Shown piece by piece: positions 15,896-24,337 of a DNA stretch of 64,000 nt (the stretch's first letter is position 1; the number at the start of each line of letters is the position of its first letter). The stretch is from positions 1,364,001 through 1,428,000 of the forward strand of contig QGFZ01000001.1 of assembly GCA_003149065.1 (NCBI GenBank), in the 5' to 3' direction. The DNA is from Ruminococcaceae bacterium R-25 (GTDB lineage Bacteria > Bacillota > Clostridia > Saccharofermentanales > Saccharofermentanaceae). The translations under genes were made by a program, and so were the position numbers. The notes beneath the pieces were generated by a model. That model ran no database searches. It was not told the origin of the DNA and was given only the letters and a program-made list of their open reading frames with translations.

Positions 15896-17302
15896 ATGAA
15901 AAGCCTTATCAATGACAACTTCCTTTTGGAAAATAATACCGCGTTAAATCTCTATAACGAATATGCAAAAGATCTCCCGATAATCGACTACCACTGTCAC
16001 ATCGAAGCAAGAGAGATCGCTGAAGATATCAACTATGAGAACATCACAAAGCTCTGGCTTGGCGGCGACCATTACAAGTGGCGTCTTATGAGAGCTTGCG
16101 GCATTGACGAAAAATTCATTACAGGCGATGCTTCAGATAAAGAGAAATTCATGATGTGGGCAAAGGCTGTTGAATCAGCTTTCGGCAATCCACTTTACCA
16201 CTGGACATGCTTAGAGCTCACAAGATATTTCGGTATCGAAGAGCCTCTTACGATCTTAAATGCCGAAAGCGTCTGGAACAAAGCAAACGAGATGCTGAAA
16301 TCCGGCGAACTCTCCGCTAAGAGCATTATGAGAAAATCCAACGTCGAACTTATCTGCACCACAGATGATCCCATCGATTCTCTGGTTTTTCACGAGCAGA
16401 TAAAAGAATCTGGTTTTGAATCCAAAGTATTACCCGCATTCAGACCTGACAATATCGTTGATATCGAAAAGGACAGCTTTGCTTCTTATGTCGCAAAACT
16501 CGAATCCGCATTCGGCATTAAGATCACTTCGATGAAAACTCTCAAAGAAGCATTGATCTCAAGGCTCAATCATTTCGAAAACCATGGCTGCAAACTCTCA
16601 GACCACGGAACCGAATATATCTGGTACGGCAAGGATCTGAGTGTTTCTTCAGACGATGTTCTTGCAAAGAAAATGTCTTCTCCTGATGTCAAACTGACCA
16701 GCGAAGAACTCACAGCATTTAAGACTGATCTCATGCTCTTTTTCGCACGCGAATATGCTAAGCGCGGCTGGACTATGCAGCTCCATTTCGGATGCAAGAG
16801 AAACGTTAATTCCGTCATGTTAAATAAGGCCGGCATCAACTGCGGCTGTGACATCATCACAGGCTCATTTGATTTCGTAACTCCTCTGACCGGATTCATG
16901 GATCAGCTTAACAGTGAAGGACTCCTTCCCAAGATGATCATCTACTCTTTGAACCCTACAGACAACACCGTGATTGACACTCTCTGCGGTGCTTATAATG
17001 ACGGCACTGTTTCCGGCAAGATCTCTCACGGTGCAGCATGGTGGTTTAACGACAACCTTTTAGGCATGGAAGAACACTTAAAGTCACTTTGTGCACAGAG
17101 CTCACTTCCCTGCTTCATGGGCATGCTCACGGATTCCAGATGCTTTTTGTCCTACACAAGGCACGAATACTTCAGAAGGATCTTCTGCAACTTCTTAGGT
17201 TCTGAAGTCGAGCGCGGCAGGTTCCCTAATGACAAGAGGATCTTAAAATACATCATAGAGAGAGTCTGCTACAGGAATTCCAAGGGTATGTTTGAAGGCT
17301 GA
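15896..17302 (+). CDS. uxaC: glucuronate/galacturonate isomerase
   Basis: A 468-residue isomerase converting D-glucuronate to D-fructuronate (or galacturonate to tagaturonate), first step of the uronate pathway. It has the UxaC start region DLPIIDYHCHIEAREIAED with the metal-ligand HxH, the KLWLGGDHYKWRLMRACG motif, the MQLHFG strand with a further His, and the late SRCFLSYTRHEYFRRI motif. Length is normal for the family. The start codon follows AAGAGG. It is divergent from kdgA-kdgK and followed by a hairpin. The other pathway genes lie 7 kb away across the importer genes, apparently under the same operator. Confidence 0.95.
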   Translation: MKSLINDNFLLENNTALNLYNEYAKDLPIIDYHCHIEAREIAEDINYENITKLWLGGDHYKWRLMRACGIDEKFITGDASDKEKFMMWAKAVESAFGNPLYHWTCLELTRYFGIEEPLTILNAESVWNKANEMLKSGELSAKSIMRKSNVELICTTDDPIDSLVFHEQIKESGFESKVLPAFRPDNIVDIEKDSFASYVAKLESAFGIKITSMKTLKEALISRLNHFENHGCKLSDHGTEYIWYGKDLSVSSDDVLAKKMSSPDVKLTSEELTAFKTDLMLFFAREYAKRGWTMQLHFGCKRNVNSVMLNKAGINCGCDIITGSFDFVTPLTGFMDQLNSEGLLPKMIIYSLNPTDNTVIDTLCGAYNDGTVSGKISHGAAWWFNDNLLGMEEHLKSLCAQSSLPCFMGMLTDSRCFLSYTRHEYFRRIFCNFLGSEVERGRFPNDKRILKYIIERVCYRNSKGMFEG

Positions 17303-17340
17303 TTTCTCCTGTTTTTAGCGGGTGTAACATTGTTACATTC
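17299..17340 (+). other. lipobox-like relic shared with the 53.4-kb lipoprotein
   Basis: Directly after the uxaC stop codon, in another frame, the DNA reads LISPVFSGCNIVTF. This closely matches LITPIFSGCNIVTN in the NlpC/P60 lipoprotein at 53495-53536; 23 of 24 bases are the same around the lipobox. It includes the 15-base palindrome TGTAACATTGTTACA (17323-17337). It is either a gene relic or a shared protein-binding site. Confidence 0.4.
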
Positions 17341-17370
17341 TGCATTTTAGCTTTATTTGGGTACTATTTG

Positions 17371-17394
17371 GAGCTGTCTCATGTGAGGCAGCTC
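17371..17394 (+). terminator. hairpin after uxaC
   Basis: GAGCTG-CTCA pairs with TGAG-CAGCTC around a 2-base loop, about 70 bases past uxaC. The following TATTTG is a weak U-run, so termination is likely but not certain. Confidence 0.55.
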
Positions 17395-17444
17395 TATTTG
17401 CACTGAGATACAAATCCTCTCACTTCTCCACACCGCAGCCCAAA

Positions 17445-17476
17445 CAAAAAAGAAGTTGCCCCGAAACGAGGCAACT
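17445..17476 (-). terminator. terminator of the LplABC-type operon
   Basis: On the minus strand AGTTGCC-TCG pairs with CG-GGGCAACT (one mismatch, 3-base loop) and is followed by TCTTTTTT. It lies 34 bases beyond the solute-binding protein stop. Confidence 0.85.
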
Positions 17477-17509
17477 CCCTTTGTAAGTGTGTTGTTTAAG
17501 GAGATTTCC

Positions 17510-19243
17510 TTATTTGTAAAGTGTAGCGTAGATGTCTACCAAGCCCTGATAGTTAAGTGATTCGCAAGACTTAACGTATTCATCCCACTGCTTATCGATG
17601 TCAGCCTGACCTGTGACGAACTTCAATGTCCAGGAGTTAACGCTGCTGATAAGAGGTGTAGCGATGAGGTTGATCTCTTCGTTCTGGTCTGCTGTAGGAG
17701 CGATACCGGGAGCGAGCGGAGGTACGTCTCTGTCTGTGTAGTCACGGTTAACGTAATCTGCAACAGCGCCTGTAAGGTTGTCAGACATTTCTGCAACTGT
17801 TCCGCCGTACCAGAAGTTACCACCTGCATAACCCCACTTAAGTCTGATGTCTACAAGTGACTCATCGCCGCCGTTACCGAAGCCCAAACCAGAGCAGCAG
17901 TAACCAGCCTTAAGCTTCTTAACGCCATCAACTACTTCGTAGTGCTCGCCTTCGACACCCCACTTTGTGAGCTCATAAGCTTCGTGAGAATAGAAGAGCC
18001 AGTCAACGAATCTGAGCATCTGGATGAAGCCGTCTTCGCCGAGCTCATCAAGAGCCTTCTTTGAGATCATAACACCGTTCTCAAGTCTCTCTGCAGAAAC
18101 TGTAGAATTTCTTGTTGTGCCGATCGGGATTGTGATTACGTAGTTCTCATAATTGCCTGCGCCGAGCTGAGCTGTCATGTTCTGCTCATAGTTAGCCCAC
18201 TGGCCCTGGTTGATAGACATGATAGCTGTCTTGCCGTTGTAGTACTTAGCTGTTGCTGTAGCGTCATCCTGTGTGAATGTTTCAGGATCTAAGATGCCTG
18301 CTGCTACGAAGCTGTTAGCTGCCTTAAGGAACTGCTTATAGTTATCGGTTACAGGTGAGAAAATGAACTTATCCTGGTCCTTGTTATATCTCATACCATT
18401 GCCCATGTTCCAACCTGCATTACAATCATAGGTTGCTGCCATAACGCCAAGGAGGTTTCCGCCGGAACCCTGACCTGATTCGTTTCCGCACCAGAGGTCA
18501 GACCAGATGTAGTCGGACTCTTTGCACATACCCTGGGATACCATGTAAGCCTTAACCTTCTTCAATGCTTCGAGGAAGTCAGACCATGTCCAATCCTTCT
18601 GGAGAGCAACGACGTCAACGCCTGCCTTGTCCCAGATATCCTTTCTGATAACGAAAGAATAGTTGATGAGGTTGGATTCCTTCATACCAGGGAGCTTATA
18701 GTACTTACCGTTAGATCTTGTGATCGTCTGGATGTCCTTGGAGAGGTCGTACTTATTGTAGAACTCTGTGTAGTTAGGCATATACTTAACATAGTCAGAG
18801 ATAGGAACGATAGCACCACCGTCTACGAACTTGGAATCATCATAGATCTTAGGAATGATGTATGCTGCATTACCTGCCTGGATGTCGAGTGTGATCTGAT
18901 CCATGTAGTCGCCGCTGTCGTAAGACTTGATGTCGAGCGTTACATTTGTCATCTCTTCGATCTTCTTGAAAACACCCTCCGTCTTCCAAGTATCGACCAT
19001 CGGATACCATGATGCATCACTGAAGAACATCGTGTATGTAACAGGCTGGTCTGCATGGAATGTCTTTCCTACTCCGTATGTGTAGGGAACATTCTCTTCT
19101 GTCTCAGTAGGCTCAGTTTCGATCTGACTGGGAATTGTAGTTACCTCAGTAGTCTCTTTTGTACCTGCACAAGCAGCTAAACTTGAGAGCATTGAAACTG
19201 CAAGACCTACACACATTACTTTTGCAAGTTTTGTTGTCTTCAT
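17510..19243 (-). CDS. LplA/YtcQ-type solute-binding lipoprotein
   Basis: A 577-residue lipid-anchored sugar-binding protein of an ABC importer. The signal peptide ends in LAAC (about residue 25), followed by a Thr/Glu-rich tether. The mature part has the large family 1/LplA pattern, with WSDFLEALKKVKAYM and KTAIMSINQGQWANYE segments and aromatic residues for stacking on sugars. Length suits LplA-type proteins (500-580), which generally bind oligosaccharides. It is the last gene of the three-gene importer operon and ends at a strong terminator. Given the uronate genes on both sides, aldouronic or acetylated xylo-oligosaccharides are plausible substrates; this is inference from context. Confidence 0.9.
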   Translation of the reverse strand: MKTTKLAKVMCVGLAVSMLSSLAACAGTKETTEVTTIPSQIETEPTETEENVPYTYGVGKTFHADQPVTYTMFFSDASWYPMVDTWKTEGVFKKIEEMTNVTLDIKSYDSGDYMDQITLDIQAGNAAYIIPKIYDDSKFVDGGAIVPISDYVKYMPNYTEFYNKYDLSKDIQTITRSNGKYYKLPGMKESNLINYSFVIRKDIWDKAGVDVVALQKDWTWSDFLEALKKVKAYMVSQGMCKESDYIWSDLWCGNESGQGSGGNLLGVMAATYDCNAGWNMGNGMRYNKDQDKFIFSPVTDNYKQFLKAANSFVAAGILDPETFTQDDATATAKYYNGKTAIMSINQGQWANYEQNMTAQLGAGNYENYVITIPIGTTRNSTVSAERLENGVMISKKALDELGEDGFIQMLRFVDWLFYSHEAYELTKWGVEGEHYEVVDGVKKLKAGYCCSGLGFGNGGDESLVDIRLKWGYAGGNFWYGGTVAEMSDNLTGAVADYVNRDYTDRDVPPLAPGIAPTADQNEEINLIATPLISSVNSWTLKFVTGQADIDKQWDEYVKSCESLNYQGLVDIYATLYK

Positions 19244-19305
19244 AACTGTTTCCTTTCTTTACATTTTTCTATTGCCGTGGGTAAGTCCCATTTAGCACAA
19301 AGTGA

Positions 19306-20253
19306 TTACTCTTTTACGCCGCCGAGCATCATGCCCTGTACGTAATATTTCTGAATGAACGGATATATGCATATGATCGGAAGGACCGTGAGAACCATTG
19401 CGCATGACTTGATGTTTGCAGACATGTTCTGCGCATCTGGATCGGATGCGCCGGCACCTCTAATGATCGTCTGAAGGAAATAAGCTACAGGCCACTTTGT
19501 CTTATCCTGCAAATAGAGTTTTGCATTGAACCAGTTATTCCAGTACATGACCGCATAGAACAAAGTCATCGTGGCAATGATAGGTGTCGACAAAGGAATT
19601 GCTATGTGCCTGAAAACGCCCCACTTGTTTAGACCGTCGATCTCTCCTGCTTCTTCCAGGTCTTTCGGAATGCTCATGAAGAAAGATCTCATAAGGATTA
19701 CATAATAAGTGCTGATGAGCATCGGGAGAATAAATCCCCACATGGAGTTCTTAAGACCGAGCTTTAACATCAAGACGTAGTTCGCCATAAGTCCGCCGCC
19801 GAAATACATCGTGAAGATGATAAAAGGCGAAAGGATCTTATTTATTCTGAGCTTCGGCTTTGATAACGGATATGCAAGGATTGCCGAGAAGAAAAGCGAG
19901 AGTATCGTACCTACTATGGTATAGAAGATCGTGTTTCCATAGTATTTTAAGAACTCACAGTCATTACGTGTAATAACATAGATATATGTGTTGATACTGA
20001 AGTCCTCAAATGTGAGCTTTCCTTCAAGAAATGCCTGAATGCTCAGTTCACCTGCAATGATCGCATGATCGGATGTGAATGACTGAAGGATGAGATAAAG
20101 GAACGGGAAAAGCGTCAAAAGCGAAACGACGATCATTATGATCGTGTTAAATACCGTAAACACTTTATATCCGGTAGATTCCTTGATCTTGTTTTTCGGA
20201 TTATGGATATGGATCTCTTTAAGCTCGGGAACTTTTGTGCTTATATCACTCAT
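19306..20253 (-). CDS. ABC importer permease, YtcP/LplC type
   Basis: A 315-residue permease of the carbohydrate uptake (CUT1) class with about six membrane helices. The cytoplasmic EAA loop that docks the ATPase reads EEAGEIDGLNKWGVFRHIAIPLS. It starts with a long hydrophilic N-terminus (to about residue 30). The ribosome site AAGGGGG lies in the short gap after the upstream permease. It works with the next permease and the binding lipoprotein. No ATPase gene is nearby, so energy must come from a shared MsmX-type ATPase encoded elsewhere. Confidence 0.93.
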   Translation of the reverse strand: MSDISTKVPELKEIHIHNPKNKIKESTGYKVFTVFNTIIMIVVSLLTLFPFLYLILQSFTSDHAIIAGELSIQAFLEGKLTFEDFSINTYIYVITRNDCEFLKYYGNTIFYTIVGTILSLFFSAILAYPLSKPKLRINKILSPFIIFTMYFGGGLMANYVLMLKLGLKNSMWGFILPMLISTYYVILMRSFFMSIPKDLEEAGEIDGLNKWGVFRHIAIPLSTPIIATMTLFYAVMYWNNWFNAKLYLQDKTKWPVAYFLQTIIRGAGASDPDAQNMSANIKSCAMVLTVLPIICIYPFIQKYYVQGMMLGGVKE

Positions 20254-20265
20254 ACTGTTACCCCC

Positions 20266-21234
20266 TTACCAAAGACTCGTATTTGCGACTTTGCGTGATA
20301 CAAAATTCGCAACTGTCAGAAGGATCAGGTTGATGAGTCCTTCGAAAAGACCTACTGCCGTAGCAAAGTTGATTGATCCTGATTCGATACCCATACGGAA
20401 TACGTAAGTTGAAACGATATCTGATGTCTCATATGTCAGAGGGCTGTAAAGGAGGTATACCTTTTCGAAAGCTCCGCCGGAACCTACGAGTCCGCCGATA
20501 TCAAGAATGAGAAGCGTTGCGATCGTAGGAAGGATGCAAGGAATAGTAACATGCAGAACCTGCTGGAAGTGATTAGCACCGTCAACAGTTGCAGCTTCAT
20601 AGAGTGAAGGATTGATGCCTGACATTGCTGCGAGATAGAGTATCGTGCCCCAGCCTAAGCTCTGCCAAACGCCTGAGACTACGAAGATAGTTCTGAACCA
20701 TTCAGCAAGTGCGATGAAGTTGATCTTCTCTCCGCCTAACTGCTGGATAATGTCATTTACAGGACCGCTGGTAGAAAGTACTTCCTTGATCATGCCGCAT
20801 ACGATAACCATGGAGATAAAGTGCGGAAGATAAGATACTGTCTGAACGAATTTCTTCCAGCGGATCTTTCTGATCTCGTTTAAGAGCAACGCGAAAATAA
20901 GTGTCAGCGGGAATCTGAAAAGCAGATAAAGACCATTAAGGATGAGCGTATTCTTAAATGCATCCCAGAACGGCTTTGCTGTAATGAACTGTTTGAAATA
21001 CTTAAGTGTTAAAGGACCTTCGCCGAAAATATTGCCGCCGGCATTATATTTACGGAAAGCAAGGATATTACCGAACATCGGAATATATCTGAAAATGATG
21101 TAATAGATTACAGGAATAATAAACATGGCATAAAGCTGCCAGTTGATGCGGAAATCTTTGCTGATTCGTGTTCTAAGAGACAGCTCAGTAGGAGACCACT
21201 CTTTTAATTCCTGAAGTTCTTCTTTACTAGACAT
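20266..21234 (-). CDS. ABC importer permease, LplB type
   Basis: A 322-residue CUT1-type permease with six predicted helices starting at about residue 33. The EAA loop is YEAATVDGANHFQQVLHVTIPCI, and the SLGWGTILYLAAMSGIN segment preceding it is typical of LplB. It is the first gene of the importer operon, about 80 bases downstream of a consensus promoter with one candidate operator on each side. The protein pairs with the YtcP-type permease to form the transport channel. Confidence 0.93.
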   Translation of the reverse strand: MSSKEELQELKEWSPTELSLRTRISKDFRINWQLYAMFIIPVIYYIIFRYIPMFGNILAFRKYNAGGNIFGEGPLTLKYFKQFITAKPFWDAFKNTLILNGLYLLFRFPLTLIFALLLNEIRKIRWKKFVQTVSYLPHFISMVIVCGMIKEVLSTSGPVNDIIQQLGGEKINFIALAEWFRTIFVVSGVWQSLGWGTILYLAAMSGINPSLYEAATVDGANHFQQVLHVTIPCILPTIATLLILDIGGLVGSGGAFEKVYLLYSPLTYETSDIVSTYVFRMGIESGSINFATAVGLFEGLINLILLTVANFVSRKVANTSLW

Positions 21235-21294
21235 TTCCTGTTCCCTCTATTTACAGCTGTTACAACCAAACCCAAAACGCGAGCCTTCTTGCAT

Positions 21295-21308
21295 ACTTGT
21301 ATGTTAGT
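21295..21308. promoter_or_regulatory. candidate operator, importer promoter (downstream site)
   Basis: ACTTGTATGTTAGT, a match to the uronate-locus palindrome, sits just after the expected transcription start of the importer operon. Confidence 0.55.
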
Positions 21309-21320
21309 TGTCTTGCATTG

Positions 21321-21349
21321 AGATTATCACCGCTTGGGCGATATGTCAA
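21321..21349 (-). promoter_or_regulatory. promoter of the LplABC-type importer operon
   Basis: On the minus strand TTGACA (21344-21349), a 17-base spacer and TAATCT (21321-21326) form a near-consensus sigma-A promoter, with one operator-like palindrome on each side. Confidence 0.8.
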
Positions 21350-21360
21350 GATAATCTTCA

Positions 21361-21374
21361 ACTAGAATGCTAGA
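21361..21374. promoter_or_regulatory. candidate operator, importer promoter (upstream site)
   Basis: ACTAGAATGCTAGA lies just upstream of the -35 box; its centre is 66 bases from the downstream site, close to six helical turns, which would allow looping. Confidence 0.6.
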
Positions 21375-21395
21375 TAATTGTGCAAGTCGAATAAC

Positions 21396-21428
21396 AAAAA
21401 AAGAGGATTTCAAAAAGACACCCTCTTA
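21396..21428 (-). terminator. weak terminator after acetylesterase
   Basis: AAGAGG and CCTCTT pair around a long loop on the minus strand and a run of seven U follows. The stem is short, so this is a tentative call. Confidence 0.45.
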
Positions 21429-21453
21429 AAAGAAATAATGTGATTTTTAATGA

Positions 21454-22974
21454 TTAAAAACTCATTGAAGCCTTTGCAACATCGGCTCCGATCCCGCTCT
21501 TATTTTGCGGATGAAGTTCGTAGATCGGATCCGGTGTGGCGCTTGCTACAACCTTTACATCACTTATGTAATTTGGTGCTTCGTCCTGAAGCTTCTGGAT
21601 CATTTTCCATCCTTCGGGTACTTCACTCTCAAATGTCAGAGGATTGATGTAGTCAGCGATCTTTACCATTACAACAGGTACCTGACCGAAAAGTTCTCTC
21701 ATAGTCTTAAATGTCAGGATCATCTTCTTGTCATAGCCTTCAGGCTCAGCGGCATTGGACTCACCCTGGCACCACCAGATCTGTGATATTGCGATATTCT
21801 TAACCGTCAGAAGGCTTGCATAATAGAGCGTTGCAGGAAGCATCTGTGCCATCGGGATCGGATTGAACTTAGGCATCTTTTTCTCAACAACCATCTTCCA
21901 CTCACCCATGATGTCAGTCATGCCGGAAGGAGTCTTAAGATAATAAGGATGTCCTTCGACAAAGCCGCCGAATTCCTGCTCGACGGTAAGTCTTGTCATT
22001 ATCGTATTCTTTCCTTTATTGAGGACAGAACCGTCAAAACGGTAAATTCTCGGTGGATACTGGTACTCAGTTCTGCCGACTTCAATGCCGTTTATATATG
22101 TAATATCGGCATCGATCAGATCGCCCAGTCTTAAGAGGCACTCGCCTTCACATCCGCCTTCATAATCGAATTCTTTAATAAACCATACGATACCGGAGAA
22201 ATCCTTTACTACGATTCCGGGAAGAGTCACGGGCTTTGCGTCTTTTATGCCTTCTTCAATATTGAAATCATTATCGTCAGCTTCAGCGCGCCAGTCTATC
22301 GTGAGCTGCTGCCAGTGTTCCACATATTTTTTCAGTGCGCCCTTTCCTCTTAACGGAGCTAGCTCTTCTTCCTTAACTCCGACTTCGTAAAGATCTTCTT
22401 CACTCATCCATGCTTCGATAGTAGAGCCGCCCTGTGCTGCCAAGATAAGACCTACAGGAATATTCTTTTCTTCGAAGATCCTCTTTGCAGCATAAAAAGC
22501 AATTGCGCCGAATGCATTTTTCGAATCGCCTACAGCGCTGATCCAGTCAAATTCAGGGAGAGTGCAGATGCTCTCTTCGCCTTTATTGGGAATCTCAAGA
22601 TCCGGAGTTAAAAGGTACTGTCTGATATAAGGATAGTCTTTGGCATCGACTTCTTCTTTGTTGAGCTCAAGTGTTCTTCCGACAGGAAGTTCCATATTTG
22701 ACTGTCCTGCGAGAAAGAAAACATCGCCGATACAAACATTATTAACCGTAACGGTATCTGTTCCTTCGACTTTAAGTTCTGTGTCGAAAACAACGTCCAT
22801 CGGCGGAAGGACTGCTTTGAACTTTCCGTCTGAAACACCGGCAGTAACAGAATTTCCGTTTAAAGAAACAACAACTGATGATTTTGTACTCTCAAAACCT
22901 TCTATTATTATTTCTTTATTTCTTTGAATGACCATTCCGTCTGAATAGATTCCGAGAAGCTTTGTTTCTGACAT
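21454..22974 (-). CDS. SGNH acetylesterase (sialate O-acetylesterase-like)
   Basis: A 506-residue cytoplasmic esterase of the SASA/DUF303 type, removing acetyl groups from sugars; members act on acetylated xylan fragments as well as sialic acids. The N-terminal part GIYSDGMVIQRNKEIIIEG is characteristic. The nucleophile Ser lies in FFLAGQSNMELPVGR, a second block is SQIWWCQGESNAAEPEGYD, and the C-terminal DPIYELHPQNK supplies the Asp-x-x-His pair. A beta-sandwich insert (about 220-320, RIYRFDGSVLNKGKNTI) is usual. It lies between the importer operon and the DUF624 gene with an operator-like palindrome upstream, so de-acetylation of imported xylo-oligosaccharides is a fitting role. No signal peptide is visible. 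Confidence 0.85.
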   Translation of the reverse strand: MSETKLLGIYSDGMVIQRNKEIIIEGFESTKSSVVVSLNGNSVTAGVSDGKFKAVLPPMDVVFDTELKVEGTDTVTVNNVCIGDVFFLAGQSNMELPVGRTLELNKEEVDAKDYPYIRQYLLTPDLEIPNKGEESICTLPEFDWISAVGDSKNAFGAIAFYAAKRIFEEKNIPVGLILAAQGGSTIEAWMSEEDLYEVGVKEEELAPLRGKGALKKYVEHWQQLTIDWRAEADDNDFNIEEGIKDAKPVTLPGIVVKDFSGIVWFIKEFDYEGGCEGECLLRLGDLIDADITYINGIEVGRTEYQYPPRIYRFDGSVLNKGKNTIMTRLTVEQEFGGFVEGHPYYLKTPSGMTDIMGEWKMVVEKKMPKFNPIPMAQMLPATLYYASLLTVKNIAISQIWWCQGESNAAEPEGYDKKMILTFKTMRELFGQVPVVMVKIADYINPLTFESEVPEGWKMIQKLQDEAPNYISDVKVVASATPDPIYELHPQNKSGIGADVAKASMSF

Positions 22975-23027
22975 GTTTTAAGCCCGTCCTTTACATAAAC
23001 TTTGGTTTATTGTATCACTTTTTATCA

Positions 23028-23041
23028 TCTTGTATTCTAGT
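23028..23041. promoter_or_regulatory. candidate operator between acetylesterase and DUF624 genes
   Basis: TCTTGTATTCTAGT, the same palindrome family, sits between the two divergent genes and just upstream of the DUF624 promoter. Confidence 0.5.
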
Positions 23042-23051
23042 TGGCAAAACA

Positions 23052-23080
23052 TTGATTTTTACCAATTTCACTTTTATACT
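23052..23080 (+). promoter_or_regulatory. promoter of the DUF624 gene
   Basis: TTGATT (23052-23057), 17-base spacer, TATACT (23075-23080), 25 bases before the chosen start codon. Confidence 0.6.
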
Positions 23081-23104
23081 GACTTCAAAAGGAAGCTTGA
23101 TCAG

Positions 23105-23764
23105 ATGAAAAACAAATTCGACCAAATCACAGGCAGCTGGCTTTATAAAGGATGTAAAACCATTGGAGACGTTGTTATCGCCTCTTCGCTGTTCCTGTTA
23201 TTCTGTCTCCCCATAGTCACGATCGGAGCTTCTGTTACCGCTTTATATTACACCGTATTTCGAAAATACAATAAGAAGATCGATTCTATATCCAAAGATT
23301 TTATGCATTCTTTGAAGGATAATCTCAAGAACGGGATAATCATTCATCTGATCTATCTGCTCTATAGCGCAATTACGGGATTTAATATCTATTTCGCATT
23401 CTTCGGCCTTGGTAATTTAAAGCTTCCCGAGTGGTATAAGATAGTTTCTTTCATCCCGGTACTTCCCATAATCTTTACTCTTCCTTTTGTTTATCCGCTT
23501 ATGGCAAGGTTTAGTAACGGAATCAAAGGTACCATCACAAACAGTTACACACTCTGCATGATCAACTTTCCCAAGTTCCTGCTTATCTGGCTGATCCTTA
23601 TTGTTGCCCTGGCAGTTAGCATCTGCTTCCCGCCAGCAGCACTGTTAACACCCGTCGGTGCGATGTATCTTACGCAACTGATCACCGAAAAAGCTTTCGA
23701 GAAAGCCATAGCGGTCGAAAAATCCCGCGAAGAAAAACCTGATGAGGCAAACAAAGATGAGTGA
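23105..23764 (+). CDS. DUF624/YesL-like membrane protein
   Basis: A 219-residue protein with five or six membrane helices. The N-terminal pattern MKNKFDQITGSWLYKGCKTIGDVVIASSLFLLF, followed by a CLPIVTIGAS turn, is the DUF624 (YesL) signature. YesL-type proteins are regularly encoded beside LplABC-type sugar importers in Firmicutes, and their exact role is unknown. The chosen ATG at 23105 has AAGGAAG upstream; an earlier frame at 23030 would start inside the promoter. Its end overlaps the start of the next small gene. Confidence 0.82.
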   Translation: MKNKFDQITGSWLYKGCKTIGDVVIASSLFLLFCLPIVTIGASVTALYYTVFRKYNKKIDSISKDFMHSLKDNLKNGIIIHLIYLLYSAITGFNIYFAFFGLGNLKLPEWYKIVSFIPVLPIIFTLPFVYPLMARFSNGIKGTITNSYTLCMINFPKFLLIWLILIVALAVSICFPPAALLTPVGAMYLTQLITEKAFEKAIAVEKSREEKPDEANKDE

Positions 23765-24128
23765 ATATTTTAATCTTATTCAGATAATATCGGGTGTTTT
23801 AGCGGCCGCGCTTGTCTTTATCGGTGTTCTTTTGAGCGCCAAAAAGCTCAATCCCGAAAAATATGAAGTGATCCCTGTGAAGACCACGGTCATTTCGACT
23901 GCACTGATCATCTTGGGACTGCTCTCTTATGCTGTCACGAAAACATGCACTAACTTAACGATCGTCACCGAAGAAGATTACGAACTCTGGACTTTATACG
24001 TTGCTTCTCTGGGCGAAGTCATAAAGAACCTGGGCTTTATTATCCTCATTCCGGTTCTTTTCAGATTGATTAAGCCGAAGGGCCAAAAGAAGGAAACTAC
24101 GGAAGAAGATATTCCGGAAGAGGAATGA
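23757..24128 (+). CDS. small three-helix membrane protein, unknown
   Basis: A 123-residue protein beginning MSEYFNLIQIISG, with hydrophobic helices near 8-27, 41-61 and 84-106 and a highly acidic C-terminal tail (ETTEEDIPEEE). I do not recognise the family. Its ATG overlaps the last codons of the DUF624 gene by eight bases, so the two are translationally coupled and may form one membrane complex. It lies upstream of uxuA, which has its own promoter. Confidence 0.7.
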   Translation: MSEYFNLIQIISGVLAAALVFIGVLLSAKKLNPEKYEVIPVKTTVISTALIILGLLSYAVTKTCTNLTIVTEEDYELWTLYVASLGEVIKNLGFIILIPVLFRLIKPKGQKKETTEEDIPEEE

Positions 24129-24237
24129 TCCTGCCCTCTTTATTCCGATAAAACCATAACTTATCCCCTATTTTACTGTACTTTGTTGGGTATTTCTTAT
24201 CCTCTTGTAGAGGTACTATTTGATATGTCATATTCTA

Positions 24238-24266
24238 TTGACAAAGCTCAAGACTACTAGTATGCT
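24238..24266 (+). promoter_or_regulatory. uxuA promoter
   Basis: TTGACA (24238-24243), exactly 17 bases, then TATGCT (24261-24266). The -10 box lies inside the operator-like palindrome at 24256-24269. Confidence 0.82.
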
Positions 24267-24269
24267 AGT
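24256..24269. promoter_or_regulatory. candidate operator over the uxuA -10 box
   Basis: ACTAGTATGCTAGT is the best copy of the palindrome seen across the uronate locus. Because it covers the -10 box, a bound protein would block RNA polymerase, which argues for repression. The GntR/FCD protein encoded at 27216 is the obvious candidate. Confidence 0.7.
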
Positions 24270-24337
24270 AAGCAGAGTGAGACTTGAGTATTGTCCCATG
24301 ACTCTCTTTTCAATAAATATTCGGGGTGTGAATTCGT

